From positions 124,001 to 188,000 of the forward strand of contig CAJTXT010000002.1 in assembly GCA_910583875.1 (NCBI GenBank): 64,000 nt of DNA. The letters run 5' to 3'. The stretch comes from an uncultured Vampirovibrio sp. GTDB lineage: Bacteria > Cyanobacteriota > Vampirovibrionia > Gastranaerophilales > Gastranaerophilaceae. Below are positions 27,271 through 35,423 of this stretch, one piece after another. Numbering within the stretch: the stretch's first letter is position 1; every line of letters begins with the position of its first letter. The translations under genes were made by a program, and so were the position numbers. The notes below the pieces were generated by a model that saw nothing but the letters and a program-made list of their open reading frames with translations, was not told the origin of the DNA and searched no databases.

Positions 27271-28107
27271 TTATGCTTTAGGCATTTTAAGCTTAACCAA
27301 ACGATTAATAAAATCTTGTGAAAACTTTGATAAAATGTCGCACCAAACAGATTTCGTTCCTACATTATATGATGCTTTAGGATTTTTTGCTTTTATAACT
27401 TTTAAAATCGTATCTACAACAACATAAGATTCAATGCCGATTTCGTTGTTTCTAAGCGCGTTATCAGCTAAAAATTTTAATTGTTTTTCGTATTTCTTTT
27501 GTGCTGCTTCATTCAATTTTTCATAATATTCTTTTGCTTTTTTAACAGATTTATTCCATATAGGAGTTTTTATAGCCTCTGGTTTTATTGAAATTACTTT
27601 TATATTATCTAAGTTTTCAAGTGCAAAGCTGTTAAATAAGATATCTAAAGCTCTTTTTGAAGCACAATAAGGAGCAATATAAGGAAATATACCGGTTGCC
27701 GCCATTGAACTTATATTTATAATTCTGCCGTTATGTAAAAGCGGTATAAATTTTTGAGCAACTGCTAAGGCCCCAAATGTATTTATCGCAAATTGTTCTT
27801 TTAATGATTTTGTGTCTAAAAATTCAATTGGTCCTGCAACTACAACACCCGCATTATTTATTAAAACATCAATTCTATCTGTGTTTTTTAGAATAAACCA
27901 AAAAGCCTTATCAATACTTGATTGATTTGTAACATCAAGATAAACGCCTTTTATATTTTTATTTAATTTTTCAATTTCTATTTTATCGACTTTTTTTCTT
28001 ATCCCCGCAAAAACTTTATATCCTTCTTTTGCAAGTCTTAGTGCTGTTTCTCTTCCAATTCCTGAAGAAGCACCTGTTATTAATATTGTTCTTTTGTTCT
28101 CTGTCAT
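27271..28107 (-). CDS. Short-chain dehydrogenase/reductase
   Basis: A classical SDR of 278 residues. The Rossmann motif TGASSGIGRE (about 11-20), NNAGV (about 88), the catalytic Ser in ISSMAATG and the YxxxK pair as YCASK are all present. The C-terminal extension is typical of the large ketoreductase-like group. It starts 41 bp from the divergent yraN gene and precedes the MCE gene by 51 nt, probably one transcript. Substrate unknown. Confidence 0.92.
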   Translation of the reverse strand: MTENKRTILITGASSGIGRETALRLAKEGYKVFAGIRKKVDKIEIEKLNKNIKGVYLDVTNQSSIDKAFWFILKNTDRIDVLINNAGVVVAGPIEFLDTKSLKEQFAINTFGALAVAQKFIPLLHNGRIINISSMAATGIFPYIAPYCASKRALDILFNSFALENLDNIKVISIKPEAIKTPIWNKSVKKAKEYYEKLNEAAQKKYEKQLKFLADNALRNNEIGIESYVVVDTILKVIKAKNPKASYNVGTKSVWCDILSKFSQDFINRLVKLKMPKA

Positions 28108-28136
28108 AATAATTATTTTTTATCATAAAACTTTGA

Positions 28137-28151
28137 TATAATCAAATTATG
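28137..28151 (+). promoter_or_regulatory. Leaderless-type -10 box at yraN
   Basis: TATAAT at 28137-28142, exactly 6 nt, then the ATG; no Shine-Dalgarno. Confidence 0.55.
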
Positions 28152-28514
28152 AGTTTTAAAGAGAATTTTATTAAAGGCAGGCATGGTGAGGATATTGCAA
28201 AAGAATATCTTCAAAATAATGGTTATAAAATAGTAGAGTGCAATTGGCATTATTCAAAAAATGCTGAGATTGATATTATTGCCGAAGAAAAAAATACACT
28301 TGTATTTGTAGAAGTGAAAACAAGAACCTCTTTAAATTACGGACATCCATTTGAGGCAATAAATCCTCTAAAAATAAAGAAAATATATTCTGCAATATTT
28401 GCTTATCTAAACAAATCTGAAAAAAAATATAAATCATACAGATTTGATGGCATAGCAATAATCGGGCTGAAAAACCCGATTATAGAACATATTAAAAATA
28501 TAGGACAATATTAA
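28149..28514 (+). CDS. yraN: YraN/UPF0102 family endonuclease-like protein
   Basis: A 121-residue member of UPF0102, with a restriction-endonuclease-like core: GEDIAKEYL, the acidic AEIDIIAEE and the FVEVKTR strand carrying the E-x-K pair. Length is normal for the family. It overlaps surE tail to tail by 4 nt. The biological role is not settled; the fold points to nucleic-acid binding or cleavage. Confidence 0.9.
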   Translation: MSFKENFIKGRHGEDIAKEYLQNNGYKIVECNWHYSKNAEIDIIAEEKNTLVFVEVKTRTSLNYGHPFEAINPLKIKKIYSAIFAYLNKSEKKYKSYRFDGIAIIGLKNPIIEHIKNIGQY

Positions 28515-29302
28515 ACCCAATCGCAGATATTATTTTCACAAAGTACTTTTTCTAGTTCCGGCCTTGCATCTTCTAGTGTCATTTCAAATGTAATCGGTGT
28601 AATAGAGACTTTATTCCACCTTAGTGCATTTAAGTCCGAATCATCGTTTTCACATTGTTTTATAAGTTCACCCGCCATCCAGTAGTAGACTTTACCTCGA
28701 GGGTCAACTCTTTTATCGTATTCATCGGTAAACATTTTGCCGCCGAGTCTTGTTATTGCAATTCCGGCTAAATCTTCTGGCATAAGCCCGGGAACGTTAA
28801 CGTTTAAAATAGTCTTTTTAGGGAAATTAAATTCTTTTACTTTATGAACAAATTTAGCCATAAATTCAGCTACATTTTTAAACAATTCAGGTTCAGATGA
28901 CATACTGGCAAGTGAAACGGCAATACTGGGGTAGCCCATCATTGCACCTTCCATTGCGCAGCTTACAGTTCCTGAATATAAAATATCAGAACCTAAATTA
29001 GGTCCATGGTTAATACCTGAAATAATTAAATCAGGTTTTTCTTCATCATTTAATATTGCATTAATTCCGATTTTAACGCAGTCGCCCGGGGTTCCGCTTG
29101 TAATCCAAATTCTTTTTGCTCCAAATTTAGATTCAAGTTCTTCAACTCTTATAGGTGTATGAAGTGTTAAAGAGTGTCCGGCTGCACTTCTTTCTCTATC
29201 TGGTGCTATTACATAAACATCATGTTCTTTACTTAGGGCAATAGTTAAGGCTTTTATACCTTCAGCCATAACGCCGTCATCATTAGAAAGTAATATTTTC
29301 AT
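28511..29302 (-). CDS. surE: 5'/3'-nucleotidase SurE
   Basis: Metal-dependent nucleoside monophosphate phosphatase. The N-terminal metal-site motif LSNDDGV, APDRERSAAGH and SGINHGPNLG are all present in 263 residues of normal length. A GGAGG site precedes the ATG at 29302. It is the last gene of the aroC-aroK-aroB-surE run, 41 nt after aroB. Confidence 0.96.
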   Translation of the reverse strand: MKILLSNDDGVMAEGIKALTIALSKEHDVYVIAPDRERSAAGHSLTLHTPIRVEELESKFGAKRIWITSGTPGDCVKIGINAILNDEEKPDLIISGINHGPNLGSDILYSGTVSCAMEGAMMGYPSIAVSLASMSSEPELFKNVAEFMAKFVHKVKEFNFPKKTILNVNVPGLMPEDLAGIAITRLGGKMFTDEYDKRVDPRGKVYYWMAGELIKQCENDDSDLNALRWNKVSITPITFEMTLEDARPELEKVLCENNICDWV

Positions 29303-29343
29303 ACAGCCTCCTTTTTCAACTCTTATACTATTCTCTCTATATA

Positions 29344-30438
29344 TTAAATACCCTTTAGTATAAGTTTTTTATCAATATTATTCATTATTGATACTTCTTT
29401 TTCTTTGACAGGCATTACAAAGTTTATTGCTTTGTTTTTTACTTTTTTATCTGAAAGCATTGCGTTATAGAAACTTTCGATATCAATATTTATAGATAAT
29501 TGGGTTGTAAGGTTATAGTCTGAAAGTAATTTTATAGCATCATTATAATAGTTAGGTGTTATTAAATTTAGTTCTGCTGCTAAGTCAAAAATAAATTTCA
29601 TACCTATAGATACAGCTTCACCATGTGTGTAAAGCTTGTAATCTGTTATATTTTCTATTGCATGAGCATAAGTGTGACCAAAATTTAAGATTGCACGAAG
29701 CCCCTTTTCTTTTTCATCTTGGTTTACTACGCTGCTTTTTAGCAAACAACATATTTTAATTAACTCTTGCAAAACAGGGTGGTTTTTATTATATATTTTA
29801 TCTTTATTTTCCTTTAAAAATTCAAACAAATGATAATCTTCACCAGCATTACAACTTTTTTCTATGAAGGCATATTTTAGAACTTCAGCTAAACCAGTTT
29901 TAAATTGCCTGTCATCAAGAGTATTTAATGTATTTGTATCAGCAAGAACTAATTTGGGCTGATAAAAACTTCCTATAACATTTTTGCCTAATTTATGATT
30001 TACTGCAACTTTACCTCCAACAGAAGAATCTACTTGAGCCAATAATGTTGTAGGTATTTGAATAAAATCAATACCTCGTTGATAAGTTGATGCCGCAAAA
30101 CCTGCCATATCACCGATTACTCCGCCGCCAAGGGCTATAATGGCATCTTTTCTTTCAAGTTTTATTTCAAGTGCTTTATCAATAATTTTGTTTAAAATAT
30201 CTCTATTTTTATATTCTTCACCATCTGGAAGCACGATAAATTCTGCATCATCATTTTTTAATTTTTCACCATATAGTGAATAAACTTTTGTATTTGTTAC
30301 AACTAAAAATTTATTTGCATCAGTACAGTTTTTTATATAATCATAAGCTTCATCAAGCAACCCTTCATCAATTAAAATAGGATATGAGGTTTCTTTTGTT
30401 GCTTTAATTTTTACATCAACTTTTTCCATAGCTTCCAA
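29344..30438 (-). CDS. aroB: 3-dehydroquinate synthase
   Basis: Second step of the shikimate pathway (DAHP to 3-dehydroquinate; NAD and metal dependent). GGGVIGDMAGF (NAD site), GGKVAVNH and the metal ligand region FGHTYAHAIE are present; 364 residues is normal. It overlaps the end of aroK by 23 nt. The second Met (9 nt downstream) is an alternative start. Confidence 0.97.
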   Translation of the reverse strand: MEAMEKVDVKIKATKETSYPILIDEGLLDEAYDYIKNCTDANKFLVVTNTKVYSLYGEKLKNDDAEFIVLPDGEEYKNRDILNKIIDKALEIKLERKDAIIALGGGVIGDMAGFAASTYQRGIDFIQIPTTLLAQVDSSVGGKVAVNHKLGKNVIGSFYQPKLVLADTNTLNTLDDRQFKTGLAEVLKYAFIEKSCNAGEDYHLFEFLKENKDKIYNKNHPVLQELIKICCLLKSSVVNQDEKEKGLRAILNFGHTYAHAIENITDYKLYTHGEAVSIGMKFIFDLAAELNLITPNYYNDAIKLLSDYNLTTQLSINIDIESFYNAMLSDKKVKNKAINFVMPVKEKEVSIMNNIDKKLILKGI

Positions 30439-30931
30439 TCTTTTGAACTATTTCATTAACGATTATATCAATATTTTTATTATTTGTGTCAATTGTAAAA
30501 TGGGCTTGTTCATATTTACTTGAGCGTTCTTTTAATAGTATTATAATTTTTTCTTGCATATCATCTACGTTTAGAAGCGGGCGGTCTTTATTATTTTTAA
30601 CTCTTTCAAATAAAGTATTTGAATCAGCTTTTAAATAAACTACAATTGAGTTTTCTTTTAGCTGTTTCAAATTAAATTCTGATTTTACAATCCCGCCGCC
30701 TGTAGATATGATTTGGTTATCATTCTTTAAAATATTCTCAAGAGTTTTGCTTTCAAGTTTTCTAAAAAAAACTTCACCGTTTGAAGCAAAAATCTCATTT
30801 ATAGAACGTCCTTGTGATTTTACAATCTCTTCATCAGTATCTATAAATGTATAATTTTTAAGTTTTATAGAAAGCTGTTTCCCTATTGTTGATTTGCCGC
30901 AGCCCATCATTCCAATCAAAGAAATATTCAT
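30416..30931 (-). CDS. aroK: Shikimate kinase
   Basis: Phosphorylates shikimate at O3. Walker A is GMMGCGKST (residues 7-15), the shikimate-binding DTDEEI is near 32 and GGGIVKS near 78. The 171 residues are standard. It starts 3 nt after aroC ends and overlaps aroB, giving coupled translation of three shikimate-pathway enzymes. Confidence 0.97.
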   Translation of the reverse strand: MNISLIGMMGCGKSTIGKQLSIKLKNYTFIDTDEEIVKSQGRSINEIFASNGEVFFRKLESKTLENILKNDNQIISTGGGIVKSEFNLKQLKENSIVVYLKADSNTLFERVKNNKDRPLLNVDDMQEKIIILLKERSSKYEQAHFTIDTNNKNIDIIVNEIVQKIGSYGKS

Positions 30932-30934
30932 TTT

Positions 30935-32113
30935 TTACCTTTCTTTGATTTGTTTTAAATAATTTTTGTAGTTTTCTTTCATTTCATCGATGCTATCGTG
31001 TGAAAACTTTTCAAGCATTGCGTCAGCAAGAATAATAGCAGTCATCGCTTCTGCTACAACGGCACAAGCTGCAACCGCACAAGTATCTGAACGTTCAAAG
31101 TGCGCTTGAACCGCTTCTTTTGAATCAATCGCAATTGAGTTTAACGGTTTTCTCATCGTAGGTATAGCTTTCATAGCGGCTGTAATAACAATATCTTCAC
31201 CATTACTCATTCCTGATTCAATTCCGCCTGCATTATTTGTTTTTCTGATATAGTCTCCATTTTCAACAAATATTTCATCGTGAGTCTTAGAACCTAGTGT
31301 TGATGCAACTTCTTTTCCTAAACCGATTTCAACAGATTTAACAGCTTGAATGCTCATAATTGCTTGAGCTAATAATCCATCAAGCTTTCTGTCCCAATGA
31401 ACATGCGAACCTAAGCCGACTGGTACATTTTTAAATACAACTTTAAAACTGCCGCCAAGAGTGTCGCCTTCTTCTTTTGCTTTATCAATTTCAGATTTCA
31501 TTAATTCATAGGCTTTTTTATCTGTTGTTCTTAAATCGGAAGTTTCTATTTCTTCTTTATATTCAAAAATATTTTCAGGTATTTGTGCTGTTACATTACC
31601 TATTTGAGTTACAACAGATATACCTTCAATACCGAATTCATTTAAAATACTTTTGGCAATAGCTCCAACAGCAACTCTTGTAGTTGTTTCTCTTGCGCTT
31701 GAACGTTCAAGAATATTTCTGACATCTTCGTGGTTATATTTTAATGCACCTGCTAAATCAGCATGACCAGGACGTACATTTTTAATTTTTTTTGCTTCAA
31801 TAATATCTAAATTTTCTTTAGTATTTTCTACAGGCTGAGCAGACATTGGTATTAACCAGTTTTGCCAATCTCTGTTTTGAATTTCAAGGCAAATAGGGCT
31901 TCCTATTGATTTTCCATGTCTTACGCCAGAAAGAATTTCAGCAGTATCTTTTTCTATTTTCATTCTGCCACCGCGTCCATAACCAACTTGTCTTCTTGCA
32001 AGCTCGTTATTTATAAAATTATTATCAATTGTTATACCAGCTGGTACTCCTTCAATAATTGCATTTAGACATTGCCCATGTGACTCACCAGAAGTTAAAA
32101 ATCTAAAAATCAT
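30935..32113 (-). CDS. aroC: Chorismate synthase
   Basis: Last shikimate-pathway step (EPSP to chorismate; needs reduced FMN). GESHGQCLNAIIEGVPAG (about 8-25), RQVGYGRGGRM, RPGHADLAG and the ERSSARETT block are all present; 392 residues. It leads the aro operon with a GAGG site before the ATG. A terminator and the graspetide precursor gene lie upstream on the same strand. Confidence 0.98.
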   Translation of the reverse strand: MIFRFLTSGESHGQCLNAIIEGVPAGITIDNNFINNELARRQVGYGRGGRMKIEKDTAEILSGVRHGKSIGSPICLEIQNRDWQNWLIPMSAQPVENTKENLDIIEAKKIKNVRPGHADLAGALKYNHEDVRNILERSSARETTTRVAVGAIAKSILNEFGIEGISVVTQIGNVTAQIPENIFEYKEEIETSDLRTTDKKAYELMKSEIDKAKEEGDTLGGSFKVVFKNVPVGLGSHVHWDRKLDGLLAQAIMSIQAVKSVEIGLGKEVASTLGSKTHDEIFVENGDYIRKTNNAGGIESGMSNGEDIVITAAMKAIPTMRKPLNSIAIDSKEAVQAHFERSDTCAVAACAVVAEAMTAIILADAMLEKFSHDSIDEMKENYKNYLKQIKER

Positions 32114-32173
32114 ATTGCCTCTTTATAAAATATTAACTTTATAATTATAGCAGATAATCATTTTATACAAACT

Positions 32174-32206
32174 TAAAAAGACAGCAAATATAGCTGTCTT
32201 TTTTTG
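32174..32206. terminator. Terminator after the graspetide precursor gene
   Basis: Stem AAAGACAGC/GCTGTCTTT with a 7-nt loop and runs of A/T on both sides, 22 bp past the precursor stop and upstream of aroC. It separates the peptide gene from the aro operon. Confidence 0.85.
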
Positions 32207-32227
32207 TTTTTAATTTGTAAATTGATT

Positions 32228-32464
32228 TTATTTTTCTAAATAGTTTATACCACCGCCTTCTTCACCAAGTGCCATTGTTGTTGCTGTATCACCAATTTTC
32301 TTTTTTGCTGCTTTTGAAGAAAAACTAACAGTATCACCGCCGCCGCCTTCTTCACCAAGCGCCATTGTTGTGTATTCCTCCTTTTTCTTATTATTTTTTG
32401 CGCTTACTTTTTCTTTTTGTACATCTGAAGATAAAAATTTTATAAATGATTTTCCAATATTCAT
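32228..32464 (-). CDS. Graspetide (omega-ester RiPP) precursor peptide
   Basis: A 78-residue peptide with a basic leader (1-30, including GKSFIKFLSS) and two identical core modules TTMALGEEGGG at residues 32-42 and 62-72, joined by a 19-residue linker. Each module has the TTxxxxEE spacing known from plesiocin-type graspetides, in which an ATP-grasp ligase links the Thr hydroxyls to the Glu side chains to make a bicyclic hairpin. The ligase gene is divergent, 130 bp away. A strong AGGAG site precedes the ATG and a terminator follows. The product would carry two ring modules, each probably with two esters. Function (often protease inhibition in this class) is not shown. Confidence 0.85.
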   Translation of the reverse strand: MNIGKSFIKFLSSDVQKEKVSAKNNKKKEEYTTMALGEEGGGGDTVSFSSKAAKKKIGDTATTMALGEEGGGINYLEK

Positions 32465-32594
32465 GCTTAGCTCCTATGTTCCTTGTCCTTACTTTCTTAC
32501 CTTCGGTAATATTAGCTTTTATCTTTAGTTTAAAAGGAAGAATATTTACAAAACTTAATTTTTAAAATTGATATTATTAATATAGGAGTTCGTA

Positions 32595-33509
32595 ATGATT
32601 ATTATTCTTGGTAGTGATAAAGATGAACATTGCATACATGTTGCAAAATCTTTAGAAAAAATAAATGAAAAATATATTTTTTTAGATACAAGAGATTACC
32701 CGCAGAATGTATTAATTAATTGGCGTGCAGATTTATATAATGAAGGTTGTATTACGATAAATAATACAAAAATTGACTTTAAAGATATTAAAAGTGTATA
32801 TTGGCGTAATTTTTATGGTGTTAAGTATGAAAAAATTGATGATGGTGAAAATACTAACTTCTTGTCTTCAATGATACACAGAGAACGTAAATCTGCATTA
32901 TATAGCCTTTTTCATTCTTTAGACCTTAATTGGGTTAATTCTATTAATGCTTTTGAACTTCATAAGAAAAAAGCTTATTTAACTAATATTCTTAATTCTA
33001 ATAATATAAGAGTTCCAAAAACATTAATTACTAATGATAAAGACAATATAATAGATTTTTTTGAACAGAATAATAATGAAGTTATTGTAAAACCTGTTTT
33101 AGGTGGTGCATATACTGAAAAGATTGAAAAAGATAATCTTACAAATGATAGACTTGATTTATTAAAGGTTTCACCTGTACAATTTCAAGAATTTATTGAT
33201 GGTATTGATATTAGGGTGTATGCATATAAAAATAAATTGTTTGCTTTAAAAATAATTTCTGATACTGTTGATTTTCGCCAAGATTTAAATGCAAAATTAA
33301 TTCCGATTGAATTACCTGAAATAGTTAGAAATGATTGTTTTAAGGTTATGAAACTTCTTGAATTGAAATATTCGGGAATAGATATCAGATTGAATAAGAA
33401 GGGTGAATATGTATTTATTGAAGCTAATCCTGCTCCAATGTTTATACATGTTGAAAATATTACAAAATTTCCTCTTACAAATTCTTTAATTGAATTGTTA
33501 ACAGAATAA
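32595..33509 (+). CDS. ATP-grasp graspetide ligase (MvdC/MvdD-like)
   Basis: A 304-residue ATP-grasp enzyme of the microviridin/graspetide type. The N-terminal pre-ATP-grasp domain has DYPQN and VYWRNFYG (family form: W/Y-x-R); the ATP-binding region has IVKPVLGG (Lys near 165) and GIDIRVYAY; the metal/ATP site near the C-terminus is YSGIDIRLNKKGEY followed by EANPAP. It should activate Glu side chains of the adjacent precursor and esterify them with Thr. A TAGGAG site precedes the ATG. No transporter or leader peptidase gene is adjacent. Confidence 0.85.
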   Translation: MIIILGSDKDEHCIHVAKSLEKINEKYIFLDTRDYPQNVLINWRADLYNEGCITINNTKIDFKDIKSVYWRNFYGVKYEKIDDGENTNFLSSMIHRERKSALYSLFHSLDLNWVNSINAFELHKKKAYLTNILNSNNIRVPKTLITNDKDNIIDFFEQNNNEVIVKPVLGGAYTEKIEKDNLTNDRLDLLKVSPVQFQEFIDGIDIRVYAYKNKLFALKIISDTVDFRQDLNAKLIPIELPEIVRNDCFKVMKLLELKYSGIDIRLNKKGEYVFIEANPAPMFIHVENITKFPLTNSLIELLTE

Positions 33510-33699
33510 ATACATGCCTGTTACATAATAAAAATACTATTTTTATAGTAAATAGGGCTAATTTCAATAATAGATTGGACATGCTTCTGTCAAGTAAAAA
33601 AATGCTTAAAATTGTAATATCTACAATATTAACAATTGTAAAACTTTATTTATTCATATAATTATTAGCTTAAGAGTATTTGTAAATAATCATTAAAAT

Positions 33700-33924
33700 A
33701 TATTACCTTGTATGGTTAGTCTATGCGTTTTACTATGTAATAACCGAGTGAGGAATACATTAATATACAGATTGTGGAAGGAGTGATGGCATAATCTTCT
33801 TATTGGGAGAAAAGTGAGAAAAGGGAATAATTTTAAAGGTTAGACATTAATAAGAAAAAAGATTAGATTTAATCGAGTGAGATTAGGGATTTATATTAAA
33901 AGTTCTGTTAACAGAACTTTTTTT
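33700..33924 (+). ncRNA. Candidate small non-coding RNA ending at a strong terminator
   Basis: The 474-bp gap 33510-33983 holds no convincing ORF but ends in a strong terminator. A stem between TAATCTT-TTATT (33793-33805) and AATAA-AAGATTA (33849-33865) encloses a purine-rich loop, and an A/T-rich -10-like stretch lies near 33695. The span of about 200-220 nt would suit a 6S-like or regulatory RNA. I see no RNase P, SRP or tmRNA signature. Low confidence; it could instead be the trailer of the ligase mRNA. Confidence 0.3.
33898..33924 (+). terminator. Rho-independent terminator
   Basis: Perfect AAAGTTCTGTTAACAGAAC-type palindrome followed by T7, 60 bp upstream of deoB. Confidence 0.9.
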
Positions 33925-33983
33925 ATACCAATTTTTTTGTATGGTTTATAATAGTTTAGTGTTATTTTAAAAGGAAGTTTATT

Positions 33984-35162
33984 ATGAAAAGAGCAATTGT
34001 TGTTGTGATTGATTCTATGGGGTGCGGAGCTATGCCGGATTGCAGAGATTATGCTGATGTACCTGAATGTAATACTTTATGTAATGTTGCAAAAGCAGTT
34101 AATGGGTTGAATGCTCCTAATTTTTATAAGTTGGGTTTGGGTAATTTAGGTAATGTTGAAGGTATTGCAAAAAATGATAATGCAATAGCCCAATATGGAA
34201 TAATGAAGGAAACCTCAAAAGGTAAAGATACAACAACAGGTCATTGGGAAATGATGGGTTTAATTCTTGATAATCCTTTTAAAGTTTATCCTGATGGTTT
34301 CCCTTCTGAAATAATTGATAAATTTATTGAAGAAACAAAATGCGGTGGTATTTTAGCTAATTATCCGGCTTCAGGCACTAAAGTTATTGAAGATTTTCAC
34401 AAAGAACATTCTGAAACTAAATTCCCAATAATTTATACAAGTGCTGATAGTGTATTCCAAATTGCGGTAGATATAGATGTTATCCCTGTAGAAACTTTAT
34501 ATGAATATTGCAGAATTGCTCGTGAAATTTTAACTGATAAGTATAATGTTTCACGCGTAATTGCAAGACCTTATCACATGGTTGACGGTAAACCTGTTAG
34601 AATAGGCTCTTTAAGAAGAGATTATTCAGTTGAACCGTTTAAAGATTCTACTTGTGACATAGTTGTAAAAAATAACGGCTGCGTATTAGGTATAGGTAAA
34701 ATTGAAGATATCTTTGTCGGTAAAGGTATTTCTCATGCTATTCATACAGGCGGTAATACAGAAGGTTTGGAACTTACTTTAAAAGCTGTAAAGAATGAAT
34801 TAAACTTAGATGAATTAAAATGTAAAAACTACAATGTTGACGGTTATGATAAGCAGTTTATATTTACTAATCTTGTAGATACAGATATGTTGTACGGTCA
34901 CAGAAATGATGCGGTTGGTTATGCAAAAGCAATAGAAGAAATTGATACATATTTACCTAAAATAATGGAAGCTATGACTGATGAGGACTTATTAATTATT
35001 ACTGCTGACCATGGCTGTGACCCGACTGTTAAAGGTACAGACCATACAAGAGAGCAGGTTCCGTTGATTATTTATTCAAAGAATATTGAAGCAGGAAAAT
35101 TACCTGAAATTAATTCTTTTGATTATATTTCAGACAGAATTAAACAATGGTTAAATATTTAA
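33984..35162 (+). CDS. deoB: Phosphopentomutase
   Basis: Interconverts (deoxy)ribose 1- and 5-phosphate in nucleoside salvage. Alkaline-phosphatase-fold metal sites are visible: VVIDSMGCGAMPD at the N-terminus, the phospho-acceptor Thr in KDTTTGHWEMMG (near 86) and ADHGCDPT near 340. 392 residues, normal. An AAGGAAG site precedes the ATG. Monocistronic. Confidence 0.97.
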   Translation: MKRAIVVVIDSMGCGAMPDCRDYADVPECNTLCNVAKAVNGLNAPNFYKLGLGNLGNVEGIAKNDNAIAQYGIMKETSKGKDTTTGHWEMMGLILDNPFKVYPDGFPSEIIDKFIEETKCGGILANYPASGTKVIEDFHKEHSETKFPIIYTSADSVFQIAVDIDVIPVETLYEYCRIAREILTDKYNVSRVIARPYHMVDGKPVRIGSLRRDYSVEPFKDSTCDIVVKNNGCVLGIGKIEDIFVGKGISHAIHTGGNTEGLELTLKAVKNELNLDELKCKNYNVDGYDKQFIFTNLVDTDMLYGHRNDAVGYAKAIEEIDTYLPKIMEAMTDEDLLIITADHGCDPTVKGTDHTREQVPLIIYSKNIEAGKLPEINSFDYISDRIKQWLNI

Positions 35163-35232
35163 TGTATTCATTAAAATATTCGCCATACCTAAACATGTAT
35201 TAAATATTGAGTTTTATTACTAAAAACTATTG

Positions 35233-35274
35233 ACACATTCCTTTGTTTTTGATTTACTTAAAACAAAGGAATGA
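35233..35274. repeat. Long inverted repeat in the deoB downstream gap
   Basis: CATTCCTTTGTTTT and its complement enclose a 10-nt loop (35234-35273). There is no T-run after it, and a TTGACA lies just upstream at 35229. It could be a deoB trailer hairpin or a regulatory structure. Confidence 0.5.
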
Positions 35275-35372
35275 ATATTATGTTATTTATTATTACTCAA
35301 AATTCTATCTGTTGTTGCTGTAAGTGCTTATACAAGAACTTACGGTAACTTCAATGTTTAATATATTGTCTA

Positions 35373-35409
35373 AAGTTCTTGTTTTTCAGTGTACAAGAAC
35401 TTTTTTTTA
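35373..35409 (+). terminator. Terminator immediately before the tagged membrane protein gene
   Basis: AAAGTTCTTGT/ACAAGAACTTT stem with a T8 run ending 15 nt before the start codon at 35424. Its position inside the presumptive 5' leader suggests either the end of a short upstream transcript or an attenuator. Confidence 0.8.
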
Positions 35410-35423
35410 TGGAGAAATTTAAA

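Noticed and set aside
33700..33924. RNase P RNA, tmRNA or SRP RNA
   Set aside because: I do not find the conserved RNase P core, a tag-peptide frame, or a credible SRP GGAA-tetraloop domain; only a vague GGAAGGAG occurs.
35379..35423. Longer N-terminus of the tagged membrane protein starting at a TTG at 35379
   Set aside because: That start lies inside a terminator stem; the ATG at 35424 has GGAG at proper distance and gives the tag at the expected position.
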